This document shows positions 34,089 to 43,566 of a DNA stretch of 64,000 nucleotides, in pieces; the stretch's first letter is position 1, and each line of letters opens with the position of its first letter. The position numbers and the translations under genes were made by a program. The stretch lies in the NCBI GenBank assembly GCA_902800815.1, contig CADCGB010000009.1:1-64000 (forward strand). Reading direction: 5' to 3'. This DNA comes from Fibrobacter succinogenes. Its GTDB lineage: Bacteria; Fibrobacterota; Fibrobacteria; Fibrobacterales; Fibrobacteraceae. Under the pieces are notes generated by a model. The model was not told the origin of the DNA. It did not search any database and saw only the letters and a program-made list of their open reading frames with translations.

Positions 34089-35609
34089 CTAATAACCCAC
34101 GACGTACTTCCCGAAGCATTCTACGTTGTAGCCCAGGTCCTGCAGGGCCTTCATGCGCACCCCGCTGTTCTCAAGCAGGTAAACCACATCCGTATGTTCC
34201 GGAATTATCCTATCCGTAAAGATATACTTGTCGAAAGAACGCACATACAGGAAAGCGGACGGGAAATTTATGTACTTGACCGTTGAGAGGTACGAATTCA
34301 GGTCCACCTTGCCATAGAAAAGCACTCGCGGGTAACTCACGGCGGGGTCCACGACCACGCTCTTGTCGCCTGATTTCGATAGTGCAAGGTTCATCGCATC
34401 CTCGATGCCCTCGCAAAAATAATCACCGATATGGTCGCGATAGGTGGTAAAGTAATCCTTCTCGAAGGTCGCAAAGCAAATGAGGTAGGCGAACAGCGGC
34501 ACCACAAGTGCTCGCACGTGAATACGTTCGAACGCAAACACAATCCCGAACGCCGATATGATAAGGAGCGGCAAGAAGAGGAGGTTCACGCGGTTCACGT
34601 TCACGTTGATAAGCACGCCGATGGCAAAGCCCGCAAGGAGCCACACCAGTACGAACGTGTATAGCCCGAGCCTGCGCTTGCGAATATCCTGAACAGCATT
34701 CCAGATAAACACGCACAGCCCCACAAAGAAGAACGCGAGTGTCGCCGGGTAGAATAGCCCATGGCGCCCGAAGGAATTCCACGGGAGATAATCACTCTGA
34801 TTTCTGAGGATATTCACCAGGTTGAAAAAATTACGGGGAATCTGGACAAAGGAAATCTCGCTGTCGCGGAAGTACACGAGCTTCGGAATGCTGAAGAACG
34901 GCAGCTTGATTTCGGGCATCACACCCTTGTTCACCAGTAGGAAAAGCACCAGCGGGCAGGCGAGCGCCACCAGCACGCCGAGCGAGATCCACACGTAGCG
35001 CGTATGCCGGAGCGAGCGCGCCCAAAGCGCGTAGGCCACACACGCGATAACAATAAACGGAACCATCGACCATACCGTCGCGTACGCATAGAGCGAAAGC
35101 CCGAAACACAGCGCCGATGCCACCAGCAGCTTAGGCTTCTCAAGGCCCTTCACAAAAAAGAATATCCCGAACAGAACAAACCCGGGGGCAAGATTCGATT
35201 CCAGAGCCCAGCGCGAAAGCATTACGTGCCAAGGCGAAATCGCCACAAGGAACATGGCGGCCAGCGCGAGTTTGCCCGAAGAAAAACGCCTGACCAGGTG
35301 ATAGACGGCGACAAGCGAGAGTATGCCTACAAGCAACATCGGGAGGCGAATCACCCAGACCTTGAGCCCGAAGATGGCAACAAAGGGAATCATCAGGTAC
35401 GATTCAAGAGCGTTCATGCCGGAGCCCCACGCAGTGAGGTATACCGGCAGGCGATACCCGTAGGAATCCGCCGCATGGTGCATGAGCGTGAAGGCGTTGT
35501 AGCCCGCAAATGCCTCGTCCTGGTTGATATCGCCCGGAACGTCGCCGAACAGGAACACCCGAGCGAATATGCCGATGGCAAGGATAAGCCAGAAACAGAT
35601 GCGAACCAT
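34089..35609 (-). CDS. GT-C glycosyltransferase (family 39/ArnT-like)
   Basis: A 506-residue integral membrane protein with about 11 hydrophobic segments. The first loop holds GDINQDEAFAGYNAF, with the acidic motif expected of PMT/ArnT-type enzymes that use polyprenyl-phosphate sugars. VRLPMLL-like segments and LSRWALESN also fit. The C-terminal roughly 100 residues form a soluble periplasmic domain. It probably transfers sugar to a protein or envelope glycan; the acceptor is unknown. It follows the next glycosyltransferase with only one base between stop and start. Confidence 0.8.
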   Translation of the reverse strand: MVRICFWLILAIGIFARVFLFGDVPGDINQDEAFAGYNAFTLMHHAADSYGYRLPVYLTAWGSGMNALESYLMIPFVAIFGLKVWVIRLPMLLVGILSLVAVYHLVRRFSSGKLALAAMFLVAISPWHVMLSRWALESNLAPGFVLFGIFFFVKGLEKPKLLVASALCFGLSLYAYATVWSMVPFIVIACVAYALWARSLRHTRYVWISLGVLVALACPLVLFLLVNKGVMPEIKLPFFSIPKLVYFRDSEISFVQIPRNFFNLVNILRNQSDYLPWNSFGRHGLFYPATLAFFFVGLCVFIWNAVQDIRKRRLGLYTFVLVWLLAGFAIGVLINVNVNRVNLLFLPLLIISAFGIVFAFERIHVRALVVPLFAYLICFATFEKDYFTTYRDHIGDYFCEGIEDAMNLALSKSGDKSVVVDPAVSYPRVLFYGKVDLNSYLSTVKYINFPSAFLYVRSFDKYIFTDRIIPEHTDVVYLLENSGVRMKALQDLGYNVECFGKYVVGY

Positions 35610-35610
35610 A

Positions 35611-37404
35611 CTACTTCTTCAGTGTCAGAATCAGGTTAAGCCAATCCGCATGGTCGTAGGCGTTATCGCCATCCGCATCGATAACGAGCACGATGTGGTC
35701 AAGACCAGCAACCTTCACGTGCCCCGGCACGGCGGCGTTGTTCCCGCGAACAAGTCCGCTAGACCAGAGTTCGCCATCGTCCGACTTCACGATAAACTTT
35801 ACCGAGCCGCCGCCGGACACTTCGTCGTCTACGCCCACATAGAAGTCCAGGTATTCCGCATTTGCGGGCAGCGTGAAGTGCAGGCTGGACGAGGCGTGCG
35901 AGCCGATACCATGTTCGAACTGGCGGTTCTTCACCATCAGGGTCTTGCCTTCCACGCTACGGTTGGTGCGCGGCGAGCCGTACTCCTGCGTGTAGTGATC
36001 TATCTTCAGGTCGGTGAGATACATCTGGTTCGGCAGGAGTTCCACCTCGATGGGCCTAGCTTCACGTACCTCGCAGAAGAGTTCCACGACAAGAATAAGT
36101 CCGAGCACCACATACGGCACGAACCGCGGGAGCGATAGCCGGCTTAACGCATACGAGACCAGCGGGAAGAACTTCGGGAACAACGCGTGCACCGAGGCGG
36201 CGGCAAACACAATCACGCCGAACACAGAAATCCAGGGCCAGAGATCGCCGCCCTTGAGCCCATTGACCATCTCGATGTTCATCGCGCAAAGGAGCGTAAT
36301 GCAGGCCACCCAGAACCAGGACTTGCGCAGGTCAAGCACAAGCCACATGCACGCAAACGGAATCGCGTATATCAGGTAACGTTCGTGCATGCCGGGCAAC
36401 AGCAAGAAGAACGCAAACGAACTGAAGGTCGCAAGCTTGAAGGTGGTGCGCAGGTTCCGCGCGAACAGCGAGCACTTGAGGATATATAGCGAAACAATCA
36501 CGAACAGTATCTTGCCAATCCATGCCGGCGAAAGCAGGGACCAGATACCTTCCTTGGGCAGGTTGAAGAACGGCGTCGCATCGGCACTCAGGTTACCGAC
36601 CGTAAGCATCCAGAGATTCGCCGCATTGTATGTCGCAAACGGGTACTGGCTCGTGGTGTTCACGTATGCCCGCGAGAGCATGCCCGAAAGGTTACCCGCA
36701 ATAAAGAACGGCAACAGCACGAGCACGATTGCAACCGCCATGCCCGGGAGCCCGCGCCAAGAAATCTTGTACTTACGGATGAATATGCCACCGAAAATAG
36801 GCAGCAAAAGAATCATCTGGAACTTCGCGAGGAGCGCAAGCGCAAAGAACAATGCCGCATATTTCATCTTGCTCCTGAAGTTGACACAGTAGAGCGCGGC
36901 AATGCCGAATATACACGGGAACATGTCGACCTGCCCCCAGATGGGGCCATCAAGCAACAGCGCCGGGTTGAGCGCCACGAACGCAAGCACGAGATGTGCC
37001 TTCGCAGGTTCAAGCTTTATTTTCGAGACAAGCCTGCATGCAATATCCACAAGGGCAAGGTGCGCAAAGTATACTGGCCACAGGCACAGGAACTTGAGCA
37101 TGAACGTCTTGTCGATAGGAATGTCGAAAAGCACGTAGACCTTCGACACCACCCACAGCCAAAAAACGTAGAGCGGAGGATAGTTGCCGTTGAACTTCTC
37201 GAAACCGCCATCGGCAAGTTTCTTGACCCAGTCCGCCCAGTAACCCTGATCCCCGCCAAAGGCATTCGCGTTCGTGCAGAACAGGTTCGCCACGAGGCAG
37301 AGACCGCCCCAGATCAAAAAGGCAAGCGTAGCCTGGTTCCACCTCGCCTGCGGAACCTCGATAGACCTTAAAAATTTAATGAAACCCTTCATAAATACGT
37401 ACAT
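35611..37404 (-). CDS. GT-C mannosyltransferase-like protein fused to NPCBM domain
   Basis: A 597-residue protein. Residues about 25-440 hold 10 or more membrane segments with GGDQGYWADW and NYPPLYVFWLW, and GPIWGQVDMFP, which resemble mannosyltransferase-type GT-C enzymes. Residues about 465-597 form a soluble NPCBM/NEW2 carbohydrate-binding domain: YLTDLKIDHY, FEHGIGSHASSSLHFTLP, DFYVGVDDEV and a late VLVIDADGDNAYDHADW. The fusion may hold the glycan product at the membrane. Start ATG 37404 has AAGGAG close by (3-4 bases), and TTG at 37407 is an alternative. It is first in a three-gene run that ends with the C25-like gene. Confidence 0.8.
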   Translation of the reverse strand: MYVFMKGFIKFLRSIEVPQARWNQATLAFLIWGGLCLVANLFCTNANAFGGDQGYWADWVKKLADGGFEKFNGNYPPLYVFWLWVVSKVYVLFDIPIDKTFMLKFLCLWPVYFAHLALVDIACRLVSKIKLEPAKAHLVLAFVALNPALLLDGPIWGQVDMFPCIFGIAALYCVNFRSKMKYAALFFALALLAKFQMILLLPIFGGIFIRKYKISWRGLPGMAVAIVLVLLPFFIAGNLSGMLSRAYVNTTSQYPFATYNAANLWMLTVGNLSADATPFFNLPKEGIWSLLSPAWIGKILFVIVSLYILKCSLFARNLRTTFKLATFSSFAFFLLLPGMHERYLIYAIPFACMWLVLDLRKSWFWVACITLLCAMNIEMVNGLKGGDLWPWISVFGVIVFAAASVHALFPKFFPLVSYALSRLSLPRFVPYVVLGLILVVELFCEVREARPIEVELLPNQMYLTDLKIDHYTQEYGSPRTNRSVEGKTLMVKNRQFEHGIGSHASSSLHFTLPANAEYLDFYVGVDDEVSGGGSVKFIVKSDDGELWSSGLVRGNNAAVPGHVKVAGLDHIVLVIDADGDNAYDHADWLNLILTLKK

Positions 37405-37442
37405 CAACTCCTTGGAGTAAATGTAATATAATCAGAAAGGCC

Positions 37443-38711
37443 TTAAGCGTTATCCTGATAGAACACCTTCAGAAGACTGATCATATCAGCGTGATCCCTT
37501 GCCGCAGTCATCTCGCGGATACTGTGCATACTGAGCATGGGCTCGCCGATATCGACCGTCGGGATTCCGAGACTCGCCGAAACCGTAGGCCCGACCGTAG
37601 AGCCGCAAGGCATGTCGTTACGCATCACGAAGGTCTGACAGTTGATGTTCGCTTGTTCGCAAAGCAACTTGAGACGCGCATTGGAGTACACATCGCTCGC
37701 GTAGCGCTTTTGCGAATTTGTCTTCAATACAATTCCGCCACCCAGAATCGGGGCATGGTTCTGCTCGTGCTTCTGCGGGTAGTTCGGGTGTACCGCGTGC
37801 GCCATGTCGATAGAAAGCGCAAGGGAACTGGACGCAAGGATCGTATCGATATTCGGGACCTTGTCTGCATCGCAGAAAGAAGCCTGTAGGAACTCTTGCA
37901 GAACGCTCTTCAGGAAGTTTCCGCCAGCACCTTCACGAGTCGTAGAACCGACTTCCTCGTTGTTGAAGAAGCACGCAACCGCAAAGTCATTTTCGAGCGG
38001 TTTGGTCGCAATAAACGCCTCGGCAATCGCATGGCAGCTGGAAAGGTTGTCGAGCCTCCCCGAATAGATCCACTCGTCGTGCATCCCGCCACGAGCAGCC
38101 TTCTGCGCATCGAACAACTGCACGTCAAAGTCAAGCAACTTCGCGCCCTCCGGGAGTTCCCGTTGCAGAGTTTCCTCAAACTTTTCGCCAGTAACCACAC
38201 TCCACAGGGCATCGAGGTCCGTCTGGGGATTGACCTTCAGGCCATCCTGGTTCACGCCGCGGTTCAGGTGAACCGCCAACTGCGGTATGCGGAACAGCTT
38301 ATCGCCACGGAAAGTCTTGAGCTGCACTTCGCCGCCTTCCGCATAGGCAAGAACACCCGCGTATCCCAGATCGCGGTCCAGCCAGCTCGTGAAAATCGGG
38401 CTGCCGTATATCTCGGGATGGAGCGTCTGCACACCACCGGAAACCCGGTCGGGATTGGGTGTAATCTTCAGGGTCGGGAAATCCGTATGGGCAAGCGCAA
38501 TACGGAACCCGGGGAACTGGGCCGTACTCCTAGGGACACGGACCGCAATCACGGACGAACCGCGAACAACGCAGTATCCCTTGCCGGGTTCAATCCTTGC
38601 CGGCATCATGGGTTCGTAGAGGCAAAACCCAGCCGCCCGGAAGGCGGAAACCAGACCCGCCACCGTATGCGCAGGAGTCACCGAATTGTCCAGAAATTCA
38701 AAAAAGTCCAT
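37443..38711 (-). CDS. apeB: M18 family aminopeptidase
   Basis: A 422-residue cytosolic metallo-aminopeptidase, acting on peptides with acidic or other N-terminal residues depending on the member. Zinc ligands and family motifs: LAHTDFPTLKI (His ligand), QTDLDALW, GRLDNLSSCHA (Asp), FFNNEEVGSTT (Glu pair), SIDMAHAVHPNY (Asp), and IGEPMLSMHSIREM (final His). Length fits the family. AGAGG precedes the ATG. It is not obviously in an operon; the gene upstream is divergent. Confidence 0.95.
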   Translation of the reverse strand: MDFFEFLDNSVTPAHTVAGLVSAFRAAGFCLYEPMMPARIEPGKGYCVVRGSSVIAVRVPRSTAQFPGFRIALAHTDFPTLKITPNPDRVSGGVQTLHPEIYGSPIFTSWLDRDLGYAGVLAYAEGGEVQLKTFRGDKLFRIPQLAVHLNRGVNQDGLKVNPQTDLDALWSVVTGEKFEETLQRELPEGAKLLDFDVQLFDAQKAARGGMHDEWIYSGRLDNLSSCHAIAEAFIATKPLENDFAVACFFNNEEVGSTTREGAGGNFLKSVLQEFLQASFCDADKVPNIDTILASSSLALSIDMAHAVHPNYPQKHEQNHAPILGGGIVLKTNSQKRYASDVYSNARLKLLCEQANINCQTFVMRNDMPCGSTVGPTVSASLGIPTVDIGEPMLSMHSIREMTAARDHADMISLLKVFYQDNA

Positions 38712-38779
38712 ATAAACCTCTTTTTTTCCTCAAAATATAAAACGTAAATTTTCCCATATACACAGTAAACGAATATTTA

Positions 38780-38792
38780 TATATTTATCGAT
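38780..38792 (+). promoter_or_regulatory. Likely -10 element of the MlaD-like gene
   Basis: TATATT (38780-38785) ends 7 bases before the ATG at 38793 and no Shine-Dalgarno intervenes, so the transcript is probably leaderless or nearly so. Confidence 0.4.
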
Positions 38793-39800
38793 ATGAAATT
38801 CAAACCCGTAAAGCAGATTAACTGGATGGAGATTTCCGGCCTCCTGGTAGGCGTGTTCTTTACGGTTGCCGTCATGATTTTTGCACTGGTCCTCTACACC
38901 AAGCTGTTCACGAGCGGCATGATCGGTGTCGAGGAATACCACCTGCACAGTACTTTTGAAAAGGCGCTCGGCCTCAGGCCCGGCACCCGCGTCCAGATTA
39001 GCGGCGTCGACGTTGGCCAGATTTCGGACATGGAAATCAAGGACAACGGCGTGTACCTGGAATTTACCCTCCGCAAGCAGTTCCAGAGCTGGATTACCGA
39101 CAGCGCGACAGTCTACGCCATCCGCGACCAGAACCTGATCTCGGCGCGCGTGGTGACCATCGAATCCCGCAAGGGCGTGGGACGCATCCTCGAGGATGGA
39201 GACTACCTGCCCCCGGGAAAGGCCCAGGATATCGAAACCGTGCTTGAAACGGCCAACGAACTGCTCGGGCGTGTGAACCTGCTTATCGATGCAGCCGACA
39301 CGCTTGTCGCCATGGCGATGGATACAGGTACAACAGTCGGTGCCCTCTTCGGTTCCCGTGCACTGTACGACAACCTGAACACGCAGTTGCGCCGACTCAA
39401 CGACATTACACTCGCAGGCAAGAGCGCCCTGTTCAAGACGTCTAGCCTCCTCGACACGCTCCACAGCAACGTGCCCGGGCTCTTGCACAAGGTCGACGGC
39501 ATCACGGACGATGTTTCCGGCATGATGACCGAGCTCAAGCCGCTGCCCGGCAAGGTCGACAACCTCATGGGTAACGTCGAAGGCCTCATGGGCAAGGTCG
39601 ATGGTACAATGGGCAAGGTCGATGGCCTGCTGAAGGAAGTGGGCCAGGTGACTACCGGACTTTCGGACTTCATGGAATCTACGGAGCAGACGCTCCAGAA
39701 CGCAGACGACCTGATGAGTGGCATCTCGAACATGTGGATTATCCGCAGGTCCATGCCTAGCAAGGATTCTGTACCCTTCATGGTGGAGACGCTATGGTAA
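38793..39800 (+). CDS. MlaD family (MCE domain) protein
   Basis: A 335-residue membrane-anchored protein with one N-terminal membrane segment (about 15-36), then an MCE domain: STFEKALGLRPGTRVQISGVDVGQ and FTLRKQFQSWI, then LISARVVTIESR. MCE proteins form hexameric rings that carry lipids across the periplasm. A helical C-terminal half follows with four 7-residue repeats of the type GKVDGLM (DNA 39549-39632). No MlaE/MlaF partner is in the window. It overlaps the next gene by 7 bases. Confidence 0.88.
   Translation: MKFKPVKQINWMEISGLLVGVFFTVAVMIFALVLYTKLFTSGMIGVEEYHLHSTFEKALGLRPGTRVQISGVDVGQISDMEIKDNGVYLEFTLRKQFQSWITDSATVYAIRDQNLISARVVTIESRKGVGRILEDGDYLPPGKAQDIETVLETANELLGRVNLLIDAADTLVAMAMDTGTTVGALFGSRALYDNLNTQLRRLNDITLAGKSALFKTSSLLDTLHSNVPGLLHKVDGITDDVSGMMTELKPLPGKVDNLMGNVEGLMGKVDGTMGKVDGLLKEVGQVTTGLSDFMESTEQTLQNADDLMSGISNMWIIRRSMPSKDSVPFMVETLW
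39549..39632. repeat. Four 21-base coding repeats in the MlaD-like gene
   Basis: Four copies of a 21-base unit code for GKVDNLM, GNVEGLM, GKVDGTM and GKVDGLL. The 7-residue period suggests an extended amphipathic helix of the tunnel-forming tail. Confidence 0.75.
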
Positions 39801-40564
39801 TGCGCAAGTTCGGCATAGCGGTTCTTCTCTCGCTTGCGACTATCGCAAGTGCATCCGATTCGGGCATTCTATCGTACCGGGCGCAGCGCTCGCTTGATGC
39901 GGGCAAGTTCGCAAAGAGTTACGGTCAGCTGGAACGAGCCCTGCTTGCCAGCCGTAAGGAATCCAACCTTCGCGCCGAAGCACGCGTGTTAATGGCGATG
40001 GCACAGATCCGTACCATGAGCCTCGATTTTGCACTCGCCGATTCACTGATTGCACAGGTGCGCGAAAACGTTCTCGACAGGAACACGACCCTAAAGTTCC
40101 TTCAGGGCAAGGCGGCCCTCGCCAACGCGCAGGAAAAGTACGACGAGGCCATCAAGGTGTGTAATGCCGCCGACATGGACAAAGTGAAGAAATGCGACAA
40201 GCCCCTGCAGGCAGCATTCTTCTCTGAATGCGCTATCGCCCAGGCGGCATCCCGCAGGTCCGACGATGCAGAAGAATCGCTGAAAATGGTCGGAAAGCGC
40301 GCAGACAAGGATGGCGGATTCTACATCTACACCGCCGCCCGCATCGCAGATCTTACCGGCAAGGGCGAAGCGGATTCGCTCTACAAGGAAGCCGAAAGAA
40401 AATCCATACAGGGCAATATCCCGTACATGACGGCGACAATCCTTTACCATCGCTCGCAGCTCAAGAGCACTCCGGCAGACGAAGCCGAAGACCTCAAGCT
40501 CCGCTGCAAGAACGCATTCGAGCTGATGGGACTCCCGAACAACGCAAAGCGCTGCGGGGAATAA
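39794..40564 (+). CDS. Exported TPR-like protein, partner of the MlaD-like protein
   Basis: A 256-residue protein with a signal peptide (KFGIAVLLSLATIASA). Helical repeats resembling TPR follow: QRSLDAGKFAKSYGQLERAL, MSLDFALADSLIAQV and ALANAQEKYDEAIKV, and two Cys pairs. No known family. The 7-base overlap with the MCE gene implies co-translation, so it is a candidate periplasmic partner of that lipid carrier. Confidence 0.7.
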   Translation: MVMRKFGIAVLLSLATIASASDSGILSYRAQRSLDAGKFAKSYGQLERALLASRKESNLRAEARVLMAMAQIRTMSLDFALADSLIAQVRENVLDRNTTLKFLQGKAALANAQEKYDEAIKVCNAADMDKVKKCDKPLQAAFFSECAIAQAASRRSDDAEESLKMVGKRADKDGGFYIYTAARIADLTGKGEADSLYKEAERKSIQGNIPYMTATILYHRSQLKSTPADEAEDLKLRCKNAFELMGLPNNAKRCGE

Positions 40565-40665
40565 TTGCGACCCCCGGGATGTTTATTTCGGGATGTTTGG
40601 TATCGTAGAAAACTGCACAACGGCTTTTTCGTGCAGGGGCGCGCGGGCGATACGATTCCAGGAGA

Positions 40666-40714
40666 CATAATATATATTCCTCACTACGGGGCTTTCCGTC
40701 CCGTTTATGTGAGG
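40666..40714 (+). promoter_or_regulatory. Promoter and RBS-sequestering hairpin of the GH74 gene
   Basis: CATAATATATATT (40666-40678) supplies likely -10 hexamers. Right after it, CCTCAC (40679-40684) can pair with GTGAGG (40709-40714), which holds the GAGG ribosome site, and ACGGG (40686-40690) with CCCGT (40700-40704). The start hairpin could limit translation if the transcript includes the 5' arm. Confidence 0.35.
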
Positions 40715-40719
40715 TGATT

Positions 40720-43563
40720 ATGGGTAACTTTTTCAGGCCCGCAGGCGCATTTCTCGCCATCGCGGGTGCATTTCTCGCCGTCCACGCAGCGACCGGCGAG
40801 GGCGATTTCAGCTGGAGCAACGTAAGCATGGGCGGCGGCGGGTTCGTAAGCGCCGTTATCGCCTCGCCCGTCGAAAAGAACGTGTTCTACGCGCGCACCG
40901 ACGTGGGCGGCGCATACCGCTGGAACGAGGAAACCAAGCGCTGGGAATCCATGATGGACTGGGTCGACGTGAGCGAACTCGGCCTGCTCGGGATCGAGGC
41001 CATCGCGGTTGACCCGAAGGACGAAGGCAAGGTGTACATGATGGCGGGCACGAGCTACTTCAGCAACGCCCGCAGCGCCCTCCTGCGTTCTACGGACTAC
41101 GGCAAGAGCTGGGAAGTGCACTACACCTGGGATTCCACGGGCGCGAAGGGCGGCGTGGTGATGGATTTCGGCGTTCACGGCAACGGCATGGGCCGCGGGA
41201 ACGGCGAAGCGCTCGCCATCGACCCGAACAATACCGACATCATGTTCTACGGTTCGAGAAGATCCGGACTCTGGAAATCAAGCGACAACGGTTCCACCTG
41301 GAGCCACGTGGATTCCTGGACCGCGGCCGCCGGGAGCGACACCACCTGGAACGGCTCCGGGTTCAGTTTCGTGCAGTTCGCGCCAGGCAGTTCCAGCACG
41401 CTCTACGCCGGATTCCTGCGCGAAGGGAGCACGGCAAAATCCACGTTCGAGAACGTGTTCACCTCGACAGACGCGGGCAAGACCTGGAAACCGCTCCCGA
41501 TTCCCGACTCGCTACGCACAACCGCGGGTGGCGCGAAGGTCCGCCTGATGCCGCAGCGCGCGGTCGTCTCGAAGGACGGCGGCACGCTCACCGTCACGTT
41601 CGCCGACGGCGCGGGCCCGCATTCCATGGGCTGGGACGAAGGCTGGGGCATGATATACGACGGGTTCGGCCGCGGGGCTGTGCTACAGTGCGATATCGCG
41701 ACGCTCACCTGGACCGACGTCTCGCCGGAAGACTACATCGATGACGGCAACACGGGCGCGTCGGAATACGACAACGCCGACTACGCCGACATGGAAAACT
41801 ACACCTACATTGCACCCTACGGCGGCATATCCATCAATCCGGAAGACCCGAACGAGATGGTCGTCACCACGGAAGGCTACCGAGGCCCGCAATTCTGGTA
41901 CATCGCCACCGACGGCGAAGACGGCAAGTGGAGCGACCAGTGGGGTTCCAACATCTTCCGCACCACGGACGGCGGCAAGACATGGGTCGCAAGCTTCAAG
42001 TACTACTGGATGGAAGGCGGCTACTACCCCACCGTCAAGCAGATGGACGAGAACGGAATCGGCTGGATGCAGGGAGGTTCCATCCACTGGTCGGGCAGCG
42101 CGGCAATCGACCCGTTCAACCCCAAGCGCGTATTCGTGAGTTCCGGCAACGGCATCTTCCGCTGCGACAACATGGACGACTACGAGGTGATACCTGCGGG
42201 AACGTTCGATTCCACGACAAACTACTACTATTCAAGCGACGAGGCGGTCCAGGGCCAGGTATGGCACTTCAACGCACACGGCATCGAGGAGACCGTCCCC
42301 TACGAGGTGGTAAGCATTCCCGGAGGCCCGCTAATTTCCGTCATCGCCGACTATGACGGATTCAGGCACGAGGACATCTCGAAGTTCCCCGCCCACAGGC
42401 ACCTCACCTCCGTCTCGGGCACCAACACCTCCCTCGGTTCCACGTGGGCACTCGCCTACGCCCCGAAATCGGGAACGCTCGTGAAGGTGAGCGCCACCCG
42501 CGCCTACGAAGGGCAGTACAACGACGTGCCCATCGACCCGGTGCAGGTCTCGAAGGATTCCGGGCGCACCTGGAGCGTGGCCACCTACGGAAGCCTCGAC
42601 AAAAACTACAAGGAAGGCACGGTCGCAATTTCTACCGACGGGAGCACAATCGTGTGGGTACCGGGTAGCGGAACCACCACCGTTTACCGCCAGGTAAATT
42701 CCGGATGGGAAACCGTATCGGGAATCGACAACGCGTCATTCGTCGTGGGCGACCCCGAAAATGCAAGCGTGTTCTATGCATACAACCGAACAACGGGAGA
42801 ATTCTTCAGGAGCGAAGACAAGGGCGGCACTTTCACGAAGGTGAGCGAACCCGGCAAGAGCAACGACAAGAAGTTCCGCGCCATCCCGGGATACGAAGGC
42901 GACCTCTGGCTCCCTATCGCCGAAAGGAACGAGACCGGCGACCCCGTGACAGGCAAGCTGCTCCACTCCACCGACGGCGGCAAGAGCTGGACACCCGCAG
43001 AGGGCATAGGCTACTGCGAGGCCGTAGGCTACGGGAAGTCAAAGACTGCAGGCGGCTACCCCGCGATCTACGCGTTCGGCAAGGTGGGTGAAACCGTAGG
43101 CGTGTTCGGGAGCGACGATGCAGGCAAGACATGGACCCGCGTGAACGACGACGGGCACGAATACGGCGGGCTCGCGAACGGCGAGTTCGTGATGGGCGAC
43201 ATGAATACCTACGGAGTCGTCTACATGAGCACGGCGGGCAGGGGAATCGCGGCACGCGTCCCGAGCGACTGGAACATGGGCACGAGCGAATCCGGCGGAA
43301 CGACAGCGATTGCCCGGAAGGCAAAGCCCGAAGGATTCGGGAGCGTAAACTACAGGAACGGCAACCTGGAATTCGTGCTGGACAACGCAAGCATGCGCCT
43401 GACCGTATTCGACATGCGTGGGAAAAACGTGTACGACAAAACCTTCGCAAAGTCGGGCAGCGTACCCGTAAGGAGCCTCGCGAAATCGAAGGGCACGTAC
43501 TACGTGAGGGCGACAAGCAACGGCAAGATGCTGTTCAGCACCCGCATTGCAATAACACGATAA
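40720..43563 (+). CDS. Secreted GH74 xyloglucanase
   Basis: A 947-residue exported enzyme with two seven-bladed propellers. The signal peptide ends near VHA-A (about 23). YARTDVGGAYRW carries the likely catalytic Asp61, followed by many BNR/sialidase-like Asp boxes (STDAGKTW, TTDGGKTW, SKDSGRTW, STDGGKSW, SDDAGKTW). After about residue 860 a C-terminal tail with LTVFDMRGKNVYD, GTYYVRATSNG and a basic end resembles a type IX sorting domain. It cleaves xyloglucan backbones in plant walls. The ATG at 40720 is five bases after GAGG; the upstream GTG is less likely. A terminator hairpin follows at 43595. Confidence 0.93.
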   Translation: MGNFFRPAGAFLAIAGAFLAVHAATGEGDFSWSNVSMGGGGFVSAVIASPVEKNVFYARTDVGGAYRWNEETKRWESMMDWVDVSELGLLGIEAIAVDPKDEGKVYMMAGTSYFSNARSALLRSTDYGKSWEVHYTWDSTGAKGGVVMDFGVHGNGMGRGNGEALAIDPNNTDIMFYGSRRSGLWKSSDNGSTWSHVDSWTAAAGSDTTWNGSGFSFVQFAPGSSSTLYAGFLREGSTAKSTFENVFTSTDAGKTWKPLPIPDSLRTTAGGAKVRLMPQRAVVSKDGGTLTVTFADGAGPHSMGWDEGWGMIYDGFGRGAVLQCDIATLTWTDVSPEDYIDDGNTGASEYDNADYADMENYTYIAPYGGISINPEDPNEMVVTTEGYRGPQFWYIATDGEDGKWSDQWGSNIFRTTDGGKTWVASFKYYWMEGGYYPTVKQMDENGIGWMQGGSIHWSGSAAIDPFNPKRVFVSSGNGIFRCDNMDDYEVIPAGTFDSTTNYYYSSDEAVQGQVWHFNAHGIEETVPYEVVSIPGGPLISVIADYDGFRHEDISKFPAHRHLTSVSGTNTSLGSTWALAYAPKSGTLVKVSATRAYEGQYNDVPIDPVQVSKDSGRTWSVATYGSLDKNYKEGTVAISTDGSTIVWVPGSGTTTVYRQVNSGWETVSGIDNASFVVGDPENASVFYAYNRTTGEFFRSEDKGGTFTKVSEPGKSNDKKFRAIPGYEGDLWLPIAERNETGDPVTGKLLHSTDGGKSWTPAEGIGYCEAVGYGKSKTAGGYPAIYAFGKVGETVGVFGSDDAGKTWTRVNDDGHEYGGLANGEFVMGDMNTYGVVYMSTAGRGIAARVPSDWNMGTSESGGTTAIARKAKPEGFGSVNYRNGNLEFVLDNASMRLTVFDMRGKNVYDKTFAKSGSVPVRSLAKSKGTYYVRATSNGKMLFSTRIAITR

Positions 43564-43566
43564 GGA

